A DNA stretch of 64,000 bases from Mangrovivirga halotolerans (GTDB lineage Bacteria; Bacteroidota; Bacteroidia; Cytophagales; Cyclobacteriaceae). The notes under the pieces are model-generated. The model was not told the origin of the DNA. It was given only the letters and a program-made list of their open reading frames with translations, and made no database searches. The DNA lies in assembly GCF_026241165.1 (NCBI RefSeq), contig NZ_JAPFQN010000001.1, forward strand, positions 124,001 through 188,000, in the 5' to 3' direction. Both the position numbers and the translations under genes were made by a program. This document shows, piece by piece, positions 20,629-29,783 of the stretch. The first letter of the stretch is position 1; every line of letters starts with the position of its first letter.

Positions 20629-22186
20629 AAGATTCAATTAGTTTTTCTACACACCTTTCTCCATCCATGGCAGCTGACATAATTCCACCGGCATACCCGG
20701 CTCCTTCTCCACATGGATACAGTGCCTTGATCTTTATATGCTCTAACGTATCTCTGTCTCTAGGGATTCTAACTGGTGAAGATGTACGGCTTTCCACTCC
20801 TATTAATTGAGCACTATTTGTGAAATATGCCGGCATCTTACGTTTAAAATTCAAAAATCCCTGCCTTAAAGACTCGCTTACAAAATCAGGGAGATATTCT
20901 CTCAGATCTGTGGAAACAAGTCCCGGCTGGTATGATGTATCTCTTAATGTAGTGCTTACTTTTCTATTCACAAAATCCACCATTCTTTGAGCTGGGGCTT
21001 TTTGACTTTCTCCGCCGGCAGTAAATGCTTTTTTCTCTACTTCAGACTGAAAAACCATTCCTTTTAATGGACCATATTCTTCATACGCCCTGAGGTCGTT
21101 TTCCGATACAGTTACGACCATACCTGAATTAGCGTATTGCCCGTCTCTTCGGCTGGGACTCATTCCATTTACCACTTGTTCTCCCGGAGAAGTGGCAGAC
21201 GGAACTATAAATCCACCCGGACACATGCAAAAGCTAAATACACCATGTCTGCCTGATTTAAGGTCAACCTGTGTTTTGATACTGTATGCTGCGGGAGGTA
21301 AATAAGGTCCTCTGCTTTTTGCATGATACTGCATACTATCTATCAATTCCTGGTCATGTTCTATTCTGACCCCTAAGGCAAATGGCTTAAATTCTATGTC
21401 TACATTTCTTCTGTTCAACAGAGTAAATACATCCCTGGCAGAATGTCCTGTAGCAAGAACCACTCCTATTCCCTCAAAAGATTCTTCCTTATCGGTAACC
21501 ACTCCTTTCATTCTTCCTTTTTCAAGAATAAAATCGGTAACCTTGGTTTCAAAATGAATATCTCCACCAGCTTTTAAAATGCTTTCTCTTAAAGAGGCTA
21601 CTAATGGAGGTAGTTTATTAGTTCCAATATGAGGATGTGCTTCATAAAGAATGTTTTCTCGAGCTCCATGAGCAACAAGGATCTCGAGAATTCTCATAAT
21701 ATCACCTCTTTTTTTACTTCTGGTATATAACTTGCCATCAGAATATGTTCCAGCCCCACCTTCTCCGAAGCAATAATTACTTTCTGGATTAACAATATCG
21801 TGTTTGTTAATAGCAGCCAGGTCACGTCTTCTGGATCTGACATCCTTTCCTCTTTCAAAAACGATTGGTTTAAAACCTAATTCGATCGCCCTTAAAGCAG
21901 CAAACAGACCTGCTGGTCCGGCACCTACAATTATAACTTCAGGCTTTCCGGAAACATCCCGATATTCTTTTGGCTCTGGTACCGGATTGGGTGCGGGTTC
22001 ATTAATATAAACTTCCAGGTTTACATTGATGACAATTTGTTTTCTTCGGGCATCAATTGATCTTTTCCTGATCAGGAATTCAATATTTTCAATTCCATAC
22101 CCTGTTTCTGATGAAACAATTCTTTTTAACTCCTCCTCCTGATATGCTAAATGAGGTGGTAGTTTTAATGATAATTCTTTAACCAT
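20621..22186 (-). CDS. FAD-dependent dehydrogenase (NAD(P)/FAD oxidoreductase)
   Basis: A 521-residue flavoprotein of the COG2509 type, uncharacterised FAD-dependent dehydrogenases. Residues 1-80 form a small alpha/beta domain; the FAD-binding GxGxxG is VIIVGAGPAGLFAALRA near residue 85, followed by CFGEGGAGTYSDGKLYTR (near 135) and a second dinucleotide-type stretch GVVLATGHSARD. Near the C-terminus CGEGAGYAGGIMSAAMDG closes the FAD site. No transmembrane segment. Substrate unknown; the overlapping CoA-binding gene downstream hints at, but does not prove, an acyl-CoA or cofactor-related job. Confidence 0.88.
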   Translation of the reverse strand: MVKELSLKLPPHLAYQEEELKRIVSSETGYGIENIEFLIRKRSIDARRKQIVINVNLEVYINEPAPNPVPEPKEYRDVSGKPEVIIVGAGPAGLFAALRAIELGFKPIVFERGKDVRSRRRDLAAINKHDIVNPESNYCFGEGGAGTYSDGKLYTRSKKRGDIMRILEILVAHGARENILYEAHPHIGTNKLPPLVASLRESILKAGGDIHFETKVTDFILEKGRMKGVVTDKEESFEGIGVVLATGHSARDVFTLLNRRNVDIEFKPFALGVRIEHDQELIDSMQYHAKSRGPYLPPAAYSIKTQVDLKSGRHGVFSFCMCPGGFIVPSATSPGEQVVNGMSPSRRDGQYANSGMVVTVSENDLRAYEEYGPLKGMVFQSEVEKKAFTAGGESQKAPAQRMVDFVNRKVSTTLRDTSYQPGLVSTDLREYLPDFVSESLRQGFLNFKRKMPAYFTNSAQLIGVESRTSSPVRIPRDRDTLEHIKIKALYPCGEGAGYAGGIMSAAMDGERCVEKLIESYG

Positions 22187-22355
22187 GATGCTGTAAGGGA
22201 GTTATCCTTAAAATCAAATGCAAAAATACACATAGTATACTATATAAATTAGTGGATGAAAGAATATTAAGACTAACCACTATTCAATTTATTCATTTAA
22301 TATGTTTTAGCGCAAATAGATCACTATGATTGACTTTTTATATTGAAGAATATCT

Positions 22356-22383
22356 TTGAAATAAAAATGTCTTTGTAAATTTG
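22356..22383 (+). promoter_or_regulatory. Candidate promoter for glutaryl-CoA dehydrogenase gene
   Basis: TTG at 22356-22358, 17 bp spacer, then TAAATTTG at 22376-22383, matching the Bacteroidota consensus; predicted leader about 25 nt. A second match, TATCTTTG at 22351-22358, overlaps it. Confidence 0.45.
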
Positions 22384-22415
22384 ATGAACTTGATAAACAA
22401 CAAACCTTAAAACGC

Positions 22416-23630
22416 ATGAATACCGAAACAACTGCAGAAAACAAAAAAGCAGTAAAACAGGATCTGTTTGAATCACCTGATTTTTACAACATCGACGATT
22501 TGCTAACTGAAGAACACAAGCTTATCAGGTCTTCTATCAGGGATTTTGTTAAGAAAGAAATTACCCCTTACATCGAGGATTGGGCGGAAAGAGCTCATTT
22601 CCCTTACGAAATAGTAAAGAAATTTGGAGATATTGGTGCTTTTGGCCCTACCATACCAGAAGAATACGGTGGTGGCGGACTAGACTATATCAGTTATGGC
22701 CTGATTATGCAGGAAATAGAAAGAGGTGATTCTGGAATGCGGTCAACAGCATCTGTTCAGGGATCTCTTGTCATGTATCCTATATATAAATTTGGATCTG
22801 AGGAACAAAAAAAGAAATTTTTACCTAAACTGGCTTCTGGTGAAATGCTCGGTTGCTTTGGATTAACTGAGCCTGACCATGGTTCTAATCCAAGTGGCAT
22901 GGTCACAAATTTTAAAGACATGGGCGACCATTACCTTTTAAATGGTGCTAAAATGTGGATTTCTAACTCACCAAAAGCAGACGTTGCCGTTGTATGGGCA
23001 AAAAATGAAGAAGGAAGAATTCACGGCCTTATTGTAGAAAGAGGTATGGAAGGGTTTACAACCCCTGAAACGCATGGAAAATGGAGCCTCAGAGCATCAA
23101 CTACCGGAGAATTGGTTTTTAATGATGTAAAAGTTCCAAAGGAAAATCTTTTACCTGGTAAAAGCGGACTTGGTGCTCCAATGATGTGCCTTGACTCTGC
23201 CAGATATGGCATTGCATGGGGAGCAATTGGTGCTGCTATGGATTGCTACGATTCGGCTGTCAGATATTCTAAAGAAAGAATTCAGTTCGGCAAACCCATT
23301 GGTGGTTTTCAGCTGACTCAGAAAAAGCTTTCTGAAATGCTTACAGAAATTACAAAAGCACAGCTTCTGAATTTAAGATTAGGACAATTATTCAATGAAG
23401 GTAAGGCAACTACTGCACAGATTTCTTTAGCTAAAAGAAACAATGTGGATATGGCATTGAAAATTGCACGAGAAGCACGACAAATTCATGGTGGCATGGG
23501 AATTACAGGTGATTACCCAATAATGAGGCATATGGCAAACCTCGAATCAGTAATTACCTATGAAGGAACCCATGATATTCACCTTCTGATACTTGGAAAA
23601 GAAATCACCGGTATTCCGGCATTCGAATAA
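22416..23630 (+). CDS. Glutaryl-CoA dehydrogenase-like acyl-CoA dehydrogenase
   Basis: An FAD-dependent acyl-CoA dehydrogenase of 404 residues. The glutaryl-CoA dehydrogenase branch is indicated by SGMRSTASVQGSLVMYPIY (the Arg that binds the substrate's distal carboxylate), GCFGLTEPDHGSNPSGM, and YEGTHDIHLLILGKEITG, whose Glu is the catalytic base. Members oxidise and decarboxylate glutaryl-CoA to crotonyl-CoA in lysine and tryptophan breakdown. Monocistronic: own candidate promoter and a terminator on both sides of the unit. Other acyl-CoA dehydrogenase activities cannot be excluded, but the Arg and overall pattern make this the best fit. Confidence 0.9.
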   Translation: MNTETTAENKKAVKQDLFESPDFYNIDDLLTEEHKLIRSSIRDFVKKEITPYIEDWAERAHFPYEIVKKFGDIGAFGPTIPEEYGGGGLDYISYGLIMQEIERGDSGMRSTASVQGSLVMYPIYKFGSEEQKKKFLPKLASGEMLGCFGLTEPDHGSNPSGMVTNFKDMGDHYLLNGAKMWISNSPKADVAVVWAKNEEGRIHGLIVERGMEGFTTPETHGKWSLRASTTGELVFNDVKVPKENLLPGKSGLGAPMMCLDSARYGIAWGAIGAAMDCYDSAVRYSKERIQFGKPIGGFQLTQKKLSEMLTEITKAQLLNLRLGQLFNEGKATTAQISLAKRNNVDMALKIAREARQIHGGMGITGDYPIMRHMANLESVITYEGTHDIHLLILGKEITGIPAFE

Positions 23631-23636
23631 AAATTA

Positions 23637-23665
23637 AGTCCCGTTTTTAGCGGGACTTTTTTTAT
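23637..23665 (+). terminator. Rho-independent terminator
   Basis: Stem AAGTCCCG / CGGGACTT with a 7-nt loop followed by a T run, 6 bp after the acyl-CoA dehydrogenase stop codon. Confidence 0.9.
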
Positions 23666-23826
23666 TATAAACCATTCACCCGCCCCTTTTTAAACCTTCT
23701 AACAAAAAGGCGGGAAGCGGAAACAAGCTTGAGCATATATTAAAGGTTTGGATAATACTCTTTAAAACATCAAAAAGTTATATTGAAGACTAATTCCAAA
23801 AGAGGATTATTTTAAATTTTCCTACG

Positions 23827-23853
23827 TTGTTTAAACAATGGTAATTAAATTTG
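23827..23853 (+). promoter_or_regulatory. Candidate promoter for carbonic anhydrase gene
   Basis: TTG at 23827-23829, 16 bp spacer, then TAAATTTG at 23846-23853; predicted transcript start about 17 nt before the ATG at 23877. Confidence 0.4.
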
Positions 23854-23876
23854 ACTATACATAAACAAAATTAATA

Positions 23877-24503
23877 ATGGACATAAAGGAAATATTTAAA
23901 AACAACGAATCCTGGATAAAGGAAAAATTAAATGTTGATTCTGATTATTTCGATAATCTTGCAAAAGGCCAAAGCCCTGAAATTTTATATATAGGTTGTT
24001 CAGACAGTCGTGTTACTGCTGAAGAACTTATGGGATTAGGCCCCGGAGATGTGTTTGTTCATAGAAATATAGCTAACGTAGTGTCCAATCTAGATATTAG
24101 CAGTGCTTCAGTTATAAATTATGCCGTTTCACACCTGAAGGTCAACCACGTGGTAGTATGTGGTCATTATTATTGCGGAGGTGTTAAGGCTGCTATGGAT
24201 TCAGCTGATCTTGGAATACTGAACCCATGGTTAAGAAATATTCGCGATGTTTACAGACTTCACCAGGAAGAACTGGATGGCATAGAGGACGAGGAAGAAA
24301 GATACAAACGCCTTGTTGAATTAAATGTTCAGGAACAATGTGTTAATGTACTAAAAACTGCTGATGTTCAGGTTGCAAGTAAAGAAAGAGGTATTCAGGT
24401 TCACGGTTGGGTTTTCGATATTAAGACCGGAAAACTTATCGATCTGGAAATTGACTTCAAAAAAATCCTGGATGATATAATGCAAATTTATAATCTGGAC
24501 TAA
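23877..24503 (+). CDS. Beta-class carbonic anhydrase
   Basis: A 208-residue cytoplasmic zinc enzyme interconverting CO2 and bicarbonate. Zinc ligands are C41, H97 and C100 (CSDSRVTAEE and CGHYYCGGVKAAM), and the catalytic D43/R45 dyad is intact. The length is typical of the plant/bacterial beta class. It is flanked by its own candidate promoter and a tetraloop terminator, so it is probably monocistronic. No bicarbonate transporter or carboxylase gene is next to it. Confidence 0.95.
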   Translation: MDIKEIFKNNESWIKEKLNVDSDYFDNLAKGQSPEILYIGCSDSRVTAEELMGLGPGDVFVHRNIANVVSNLDISSASVINYAVSHLKVNHVVVCGHYYCGGVKAAMDSADLGILNPWLRNIRDVYRLHQEELDGIEDEEERYKRLVELNVQEQCVNVLKTADVQVASKERGIQVHGWVFDIKTGKLIDLEIDFKKILDDIMQIYNLD

Positions 24504-24512
24504 AAAGATATT

Positions 24513-24538
24513 AAAAAGGGCTTCGGCCCTTTTTTTTG
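24513..24538 (+). terminator. Rho-independent terminator with UUCG loop
   Basis: Stem AAAAAGGGC / GCCCTTTTT closed by a TTCG tetraloop and continuing into T8, just after the carbonic anhydrase gene. Confidence 0.92.
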
Positions 24539-24625
24539 TCTCATATTTACCTTCCTTACATAGCAAATCTTAAAGACTTATTTATTAATTTAAACTCGCT
24601 CCCTTCTATATAAAATTGAAAAGCT

Positions 24626-25510
24626 ATGTTCGAAAAGATCCGTAATTCATTTAATGAGCAAATCAGCATCTACTCTGATGAATTGATAGAAATTTTTCCA
24701 AAACTTACTGTAGCAATAGTTCTCTTTCTGGTATTTTATTTCATTGCAAGGGGAATAAAAAGTCTTATTGGTCCCAGGCTTCAAAAGCGAATTCAGGATT
24801 TTGTAATGGCTAAGTTTATCACTGACATTATCTTTTACACAATTTTTCTTGTTGGTATCCTCGTTTTTCTGCGAGTGATGGGTTTTGGTAATGTAATCGT
24901 GGGTATTTTTTCAGGAGCAGGTGTAGTGGCTATAGTTTTCGGATTTGCTTTTAAAGATATCGGAGAAAATTTTATAGCAGGACTAATAATGGCCTTTAAC
25001 CGTCCATTTAAGCATGGAGACCTTATCCAAATTGGTGATCAAAAAGGCCGGGTTCAGGAAATGAGTTTAAGATTAACCCGTATCAAAACCTATGATGGCA
25101 AAGATGTATATATACCTAATGCAAGAATTATTAAAGACAATCTCACTAATTACACTGTTGACGGATACCTCAGATATGAAATCCCTTTAGGAATTGATTA
25201 TGGTTCCGATCTTGGTAAAGTAGCGGAGATAATCCTCAAAACCCTTGAAGATGTGGATGGGGTTCTTAAAGAACCAAAGCCTACAGTTTATCTAACAGAA
25301 TATGGATCAAACACAGCAAATCTGAATTATACTATCTGGGTTGATCTTTTTGACACCCAATATAGAAGGTTTGACATTAAAACTGATGCGATGAGAAAAG
25401 TATGGAATGCGCTCAATGATTCAGGATATAATATGCCTGGCAATATTCTGGAACTAAAAAATTATAATTCTCAGCCCTTTGAACTTAAGACTGGAAACTC
25501 AGACAAATAA
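24626..25510 (+). CDS. MscS-family small-conductance mechanosensitive channel
   Basis: A 294-residue inner-membrane channel that opens under membrane tension and releases solutes on hypo-osmotic shock. Three transmembrane helices are visible at about 26-44, 65-83 and 88-108; the third is the Gly/Ala-rich pore helix (GIFSGAGVVAIVFGFAF). The beta domain follows with FNRPFKHGDLIQIGDQKGRVQEM and IPNARIIKDNLTNYT, then an alpha/beta C-terminal domain to about 275. The size is that of the minimal E. coli MscS. Followed by an unrelated two-component system after 150 bp. Confidence 0.95.
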   Translation: MFEKIRNSFNEQISIYSDELIEIFPKLTVAIVLFLVFYFIARGIKSLIGPRLQKRIQDFVMAKFITDIIFYTIFLVGILVFLRVMGFGNVIVGIFSGAGVVAIVFGFAFKDIGENFIAGLIMAFNRPFKHGDLIQIGDQKGRVQEMSLRLTRIKTYDGKDVYIPNARIIKDNLTNYTVDGYLRYEIPLGIDYGSDLGKVAEIILKTLEDVDGVLKEPKPTVYLTEYGSNTANLNYTIWVDLFDTQYRRFDIKTDAMRKVWNALNDSGYNMPGNILELKNYNSQPFELKTGNSDK

Positions 25511-25661
25511 ACATAATATCTAAACAGACAACCAGGCGACAATTCATACAATAATTTAGATGATCTCTCACCTTATCTGTCATTATTTCATACCTTGATA
25601 GACAGGGAAATGTAAAACTCCTGTGATAGAACTGTGATACATTTTATTTTCCTTTATAGCA

Positions 25662-26366
25662 ATGAAAAAGGTATTGGTAATTGAAGACGATCCTGAGATA
25701 GTCAATTTACTTGAAATACATCTCAAAGACCTCAATTGCGAGGTATTAAAAGCCTATGATGGTAATACAGGCGTCGATATAGCTTTGTCTCATGATCCTG
25801 ATCTGATCATTCTTGATTTAAGCCTGCCAGAAAAAGATGGTTTAAATGTCTGCAGGGAGGTCCGTGCCCGGCAAGGAACTCCAATTATAATGCTTACCGC
25901 TAAATCAGAAGAAATTGACAGAGTACTCGGGCTGGAAATGGGAGCTGACGATTATATCACCAAACCTTTTAGCATTCGTGAGTTCATTGCCAGGGTGAAA
26001 GCGATATTTCGCAGAACCAAAATGATCGAGGACAGAATCACCAGCCCGGAGTCTAAAACGTTTCGATTTGAAGAGTTGACTATCGACATTGAAAAACGAA
26101 AAGTAATTGTTAGGAATGATAAGGTTGAACTATCACCTAAAGAATTTGAACTTCTGACCCTAATGGCTGCTCACCCAGGCAGAAGTTATTCACGGTCTGA
26201 CCTTTTAAAGCTAATCTGGGGTTATGATTTTGATGGCTACGAGCATACAGTTAATTCCCACATAAACCGATTACGAGCCAAAATCGAACCGGACATGAAC
26301 AACCCGAAATATATAAAAACAACATGGGGTATCGGTTATAAATTTAATGAAGAAGTAATCATCTGA
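25662..26366 (+). CDS. Response regulator, OmpR/PhoB family
   Basis: A 234-residue transcription regulator. The receiver domain (1-120) has the acidic pocket E8-D9-D10, the phosphoacceptor D52 (LIILDLSLP) and the conserved Lys in DDYITKPF near 102. The winged-helix DNA-binding domain spans about 135-230, with LSPKEFELLTLMAAHPGR, SRSDLLKLIWGY and TVNSHINRLRAKIEP. Its partner kinase begins 2 bp downstream. The stimulus is unknown and no obvious target gene adjoins. Confidence 0.95.
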   Translation: MKKVLVIEDDPEIVNLLEIHLKDLNCEVLKAYDGNTGVDIALSHDPDLIILDLSLPEKDGLNVCREVRARQGTPIIMLTAKSEEIDRVLGLEMGADDYITKPFSIREFIARVKAIFRRTKMIEDRITSPESKTFRFEELTIDIEKRKVIVRNDKVELSPKEFELLTLMAAHPGRSYSRSDLLKLIWGYDFDGYEHTVNSHINRLRAKIEPDMNNPKYIKTTWGIGYKFNEEVII

Positions 26367-26368
26367 AC

Positions 26369-27877
26369 ATGAATATCAAAGACACACTTTCCATTCAATT
26401 CATTAAAAAATTAATGTTGACATTTTTCTTCCTTATCATTCTAATGGGAAGTATCTACATCTTTTTTTCTTTTTATTTTACTTCTAAGCTTTATCATGAA
26501 ACTACCCAGAAGCTAAATGCGAACATTGCTAATCATCTGATTGAAGAGAAATTTAAAAATGAATCTCCCTATTTAGAAGATGGAAGTGTAAATAAAGAAC
26601 TATTTGGAGACATCATGCATGATATGATGGCAGTTAACAGGTCTATTGAAGTTTATCTTCTGGATAAATCAGGTGCCATCCTGTATTCAGTTGTCCTTGA
26701 TCATTCCGATCCCGATGCACCCACTCAAAAAGTTGACCTACAACCAATTAAAAAATTCATAGAATCTAAAGGAAATGACTATATCACGGGGGATGATCCA
26801 AGGGATAAAAATGAAAAGAAAATTTTTTCTGCCGCTGAATTTAATGTAGATGGACATCAAGGATATATTTATATAATACTTGAAGGCCATGAGCAGGAGG
26901 CAGTATATACTTCGTTGTTTACTTCCTATTTCACCCGGATGAGTATAGGTGCTACAATTATCACAATGATTTTCACCCTGTTAATAGGCTTTGCTGCTTT
27001 ATATTACCTAACCAGAAACATTAGAGATATAACCAGTACCGTTAAAAGATTCTCTGAGGGTGACTACAATATAAGGATCCAAAATGCTGAAAATTCTGAT
27101 CTTTCTGTTCTCGCCACAAATTTTAATGCAATGGCAGATACAATTGTAAGACACATGGAGGAAATTAAATCTGTGGATAATTTGAGACGTGAACTAATTG
27201 CAAATGTATCACATGATCTGAGAACGCCGCTTTCGATTATGAAAGGTTACGTTGAAACATTACAGATTAAAAAAGAATCGCTAAGCGACTCTGATAAAGA
27301 AAACTACCTGACAATAATTCAGGAAAGCTCAGAAAAGCTTTCAAATCTTATTTCTCAACTTTTTGAATATTCAAAACTTGAATCCAGACAGATCGAGCCA
27401 GAAAAAGAACCCTTTGGTATCACCGACCTTGCCATGGATATTATCAATAAATTCAAACTCAAAGCGGAAAGTAAAAACATTGAAATTTCCATTGAAAAAA
27501 CTGCAGATCAATTACCTATGGTTTTTGCTGACATTAGTCTGGTCGAACGAGCTATTCAAAACCTGATAGAAAATGCTCTTAAATTCACACCAGAAAATGG
27601 GCAGATCAAACTATTACTTTCAAGATCAGATGATGGAGTAAAAGTAACAATAGCTGATTCCGGACCGGGTATGACCGAAAAAGAACAAGCTATTGTTTTT
27701 GACAGATACAGACAAACAGAAAACCATATAAAGCAGGAAGGTGCCGGATTAGGCCTTGCAATAGTTAAAAAAATCATGGAATTACACGATACGGCCATAA
27801 GTATAAATTCAGGCCCTGGAAGAGGCAGTGCCTTCAGCTTTAATTTAAAATCATATCATCAGATATCAGGTACCTGA
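26369..27877 (+). CDS. Sensor histidine kinase
   Basis: A 502-residue membrane kinase partnered with the response regulator immediately upstream. Topology: transmembrane helices at about 14-34 and 188-212 enclosing a ~150-residue periplasmic sensor with no recognised domain; HAMP at about 213-265; HisKA with phosphoacceptor His near 281 (ANVSHDLRTPLS); GHKL ATPase with N box LIENALKFT, G1 ADSGPGM and G2 GAGLGLAIVKKIMELH. All catalytic motifs are intact. The ligand cannot be inferred from the sequence. Confidence 0.95.
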   Translation: MNIKDTLSIQFIKKLMLTFFFLIILMGSIYIFFSFYFTSKLYHETTQKLNANIANHLIEEKFKNESPYLEDGSVNKELFGDIMHDMMAVNRSIEVYLLDKSGAILYSVVLDHSDPDAPTQKVDLQPIKKFIESKGNDYITGDDPRDKNEKKIFSAAEFNVDGHQGYIYIILEGHEQEAVYTSLFTSYFTRMSIGATIITMIFTLLIGFAALYYLTRNIRDITSTVKRFSEGDYNIRIQNAENSDLSVLATNFNAMADTIVRHMEEIKSVDNLRRELIANVSHDLRTPLSIMKGYVETLQIKKESLSDSDKENYLTIIQESSEKLSNLISQLFEYSKLESRQIEPEKEPFGITDLAMDIINKFKLKAESKNIEISIEKTADQLPMVFADISLVERAIQNLIENALKFTPENGQIKLLLSRSDDGVKVTIADSGPGMTEKEQAIVFDRYRQTENHIKQEGAGLGLAIVKKIMELHDTAISINSGPGRGSAFSFNLKSYHQISGT

Positions 27878-27933
27878 CTCCTATATTCTTAAGTTTAATG
27901 ATTAAATTAAGTCATTAAACATATAATCACGCT

Positions 27934-28974
27934 ATGGCTAAAAAAATAATGGTAACAGGGGGAACCGGTTATATCGGTTCATGGGTTGTTAAAGAGCTTC
28001 TTGAAAGAGGACATATAGTTAAACTAACGGTAAGAGATAAATCAAATGAAGAGAAATATAATTTTCTGCAGGATATAGCAAATCAGAGTCCGGGTGAGTT
28101 GGAAGTTTACGAAGCAAATCTTTTAAGGTTCGGATCGTATGATGAAGCAATAAAAGATTGTGACACAGTAGTACATATGGCCTCTCCTTTTATTCTTGAT
28201 GTAAAAAATCCGATAGAAGAACTTGTTAAACCTGCCCTTGAGGGTACTGAAAATGTATTGTCATCAGCATCAAAAACTGCCACAGTAAAAAAAGTTGTTC
28301 TCACTTCAAGTGTAGCTGCAATTTATGGTGATGCAAAAGATATGCAAGATCAGGGACTCAATGAATTTACAGAAGAAAACTGGAACACAACAAGTAATAA
28401 AGACCATCAGCCATATCCATATTCCAAAGTTCTTGCAGAGAAAAAAGCGTGGGAGCTACACGATAAACAGGAACAATGGTCTTTAGCAGTAATTAATCCC
28501 AGCTTTGTGATGGGACCTTCTCTTACCAAATTTTCCAATTCAGAAAGCCTCAAGTTTATGGGTGAAATGTTGAGAGGTAAATTGCAATTTGGAGCACCGG
28601 ACCTGATATTCGGAGTGGTTGATGTCAGAGATGTAGCTATCGCTCATGCTAATGCTGTTGAAATGGAAAACGTTTCTGGCAGACATATTCTATCCAATAA
28701 AAGTGTTTCGGTTCTGGAAATGGCTGAAGCTGTAAGAATTGAATCTGACAAGAAATATAAACTCCCAAAATCCTTAAGTCCTAAATGGCTTTTATACATA
28801 GTGGGGCCATTATTTGGAATTAATTCTTCTTTTGTCAAGAAGAATATCGGGTATCCATTGCGATTTGATAATTCAAAAAGCACTAAAAACCTAAAAATAA
28901 ATTACAGACCATTCAATATAACTATTAAAGATATGGTGCAGCAAATGGAAAAAAGTAATATGATCAAAAATTAA
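27934..28974 (+). CDS. NAD(P)-dependent epimerase/reductase, extended SDR family
   Basis: A 346-residue Rossmann enzyme resembling dihydroflavonol-4-reductase-like extended SDRs. NAD(P)-binding motif GGTGYIGSWVV at residues 8-18, VVHMASPF near 82, catalytic Ser in LTSSVAAIYG near 125 and YPYSK (the YxxxK pair) near 167. Bacterial members reduce aldehydes or ketones (for example methylglyoxal) or act on sugars or sterol-like substrates; the substrate here is not determinable. It starts 56 bp after the kinase gene on the same strand without a clear terminator between. Confidence 0.88.
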   Translation: MAKKIMVTGGTGYIGSWVVKELLERGHIVKLTVRDKSNEEKYNFLQDIANQSPGELEVYEANLLRFGSYDEAIKDCDTVVHMASPFILDVKNPIEELVKPALEGTENVLSSASKTATVKKVVLTSSVAAIYGDAKDMQDQGLNEFTEENWNTTSNKDHQPYPYSKVLAEKKAWELHDKQEQWSLAVINPSFVMGPSLTKFSNSESLKFMGEMLRGKLQFGAPDLIFGVVDVRDVAIAHANAVEMENVSGRHILSNKSVSVLEMAEAVRIESDKKYKLPKSLSPKWLLYIVGPLFGINSSFVKKNIGYPLRFDNSKSTKNLKINYRPFNITIKDMVQQMEKSNMIKN

Positions 28975-29057
28975 ACTTGTTAAATCTACGTTTTGAAGGT
29001 AATTTGCCGACATTTCCGCTCAGAACGGATCATATATTTTCATAAAATCTGCCTTAC

Positions 29058-29783
29058 ATGAATGTTCATATAATAAACAGTTATAAACTTTTAAACAGAT
29101 TGCCTAAAGAGGCATCTGGTAAAAAGATAGTGATTAAAGAAGCTTTATCTCAAGGTCCGGTTTCCAATGACACCTTACCAAAGTTATTTGAAGAAAGAGC
29201 ACAGTTTTTTAAAGATGCCTATGGGATTTCCGAAGAAGTCTACTATGGTGAATCAATGCCAGAGATAATGAAAATCCCTGCCATTAAGAAGTTTTCAAAG
29301 GTGAATCTGTGGTTCGAACATGACATTATGAGTCAGGTGAACCTTTGGTTTACATGTTCCTTAATAAATTTTAATATTATCAAAGAATTATCGTTGGTAC
29401 TACCCTCTGTAGGACACCAAAATGGTTTTGAGAACATGAATAAGCTTCAAATAGCAAAGACATTCAAGAATAAAATAAACTTAACTTATCATCAATTTAC
29501 TACCCTGCAAAATCTATGGGTTGCCTATTGCGAGAAAAATTTTGCAGCTATGCATAAATTATCACGGCCTCTTTCTTCAATACTTCCTCTTCTGTCTGAA
29601 GTAATAAGAGTAATTGAATCAGATTACAATGGTTTTACCTATGCTAAAAAGGTTCTCAATAAAATACAGAAAGATAAAGAAAAAGATGAACTAAAATTAA
29701 TTGAGAAATTTAAAAGTGCAGCCCCAATTTATGGTTATGAAGAAGCACAGGTAGCTTATCTATTAGAGATTATTCAACAATGA
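29058..29783 (+). CDS. DUF1835 domain-containing protein
   Basis: A 241-residue soluble protein. The N-terminal ~120 residues match my recollection of the DUF1835 pattern: VIKEALSQGPVSND, then LFEERAQFFKDAYG and LWFEHDIMSQVNLWF, an arrangement with conserved Glu, Arg and Asp suggesting an enzyme or ligand-binding fold of unknown function. The C-terminal half is helical and less conserved. It overlaps the serine hydrolase start by 4 bp (ATGA), which implies translational coupling. No signal peptide. Confidence 0.75.
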   Translation: MNVHIINSYKLLNRLPKEASGKKIVIKEALSQGPVSNDTLPKLFEERAQFFKDAYGISEEVYYGESMPEIMKIPAIKKFSKVNLWFEHDIMSQVNLWFTCSLINFNIIKELSLVLPSVGHQNGFENMNKLQIAKTFKNKINLTYHQFTTLQNLWVAYCEKNFAAMHKLSRPLSSILPLLSEVIRVIESDYNGFTYAKKVLNKIQKDKEKDELKLIEKFKSAAPIYGYEEAQVAYLLEIIQQ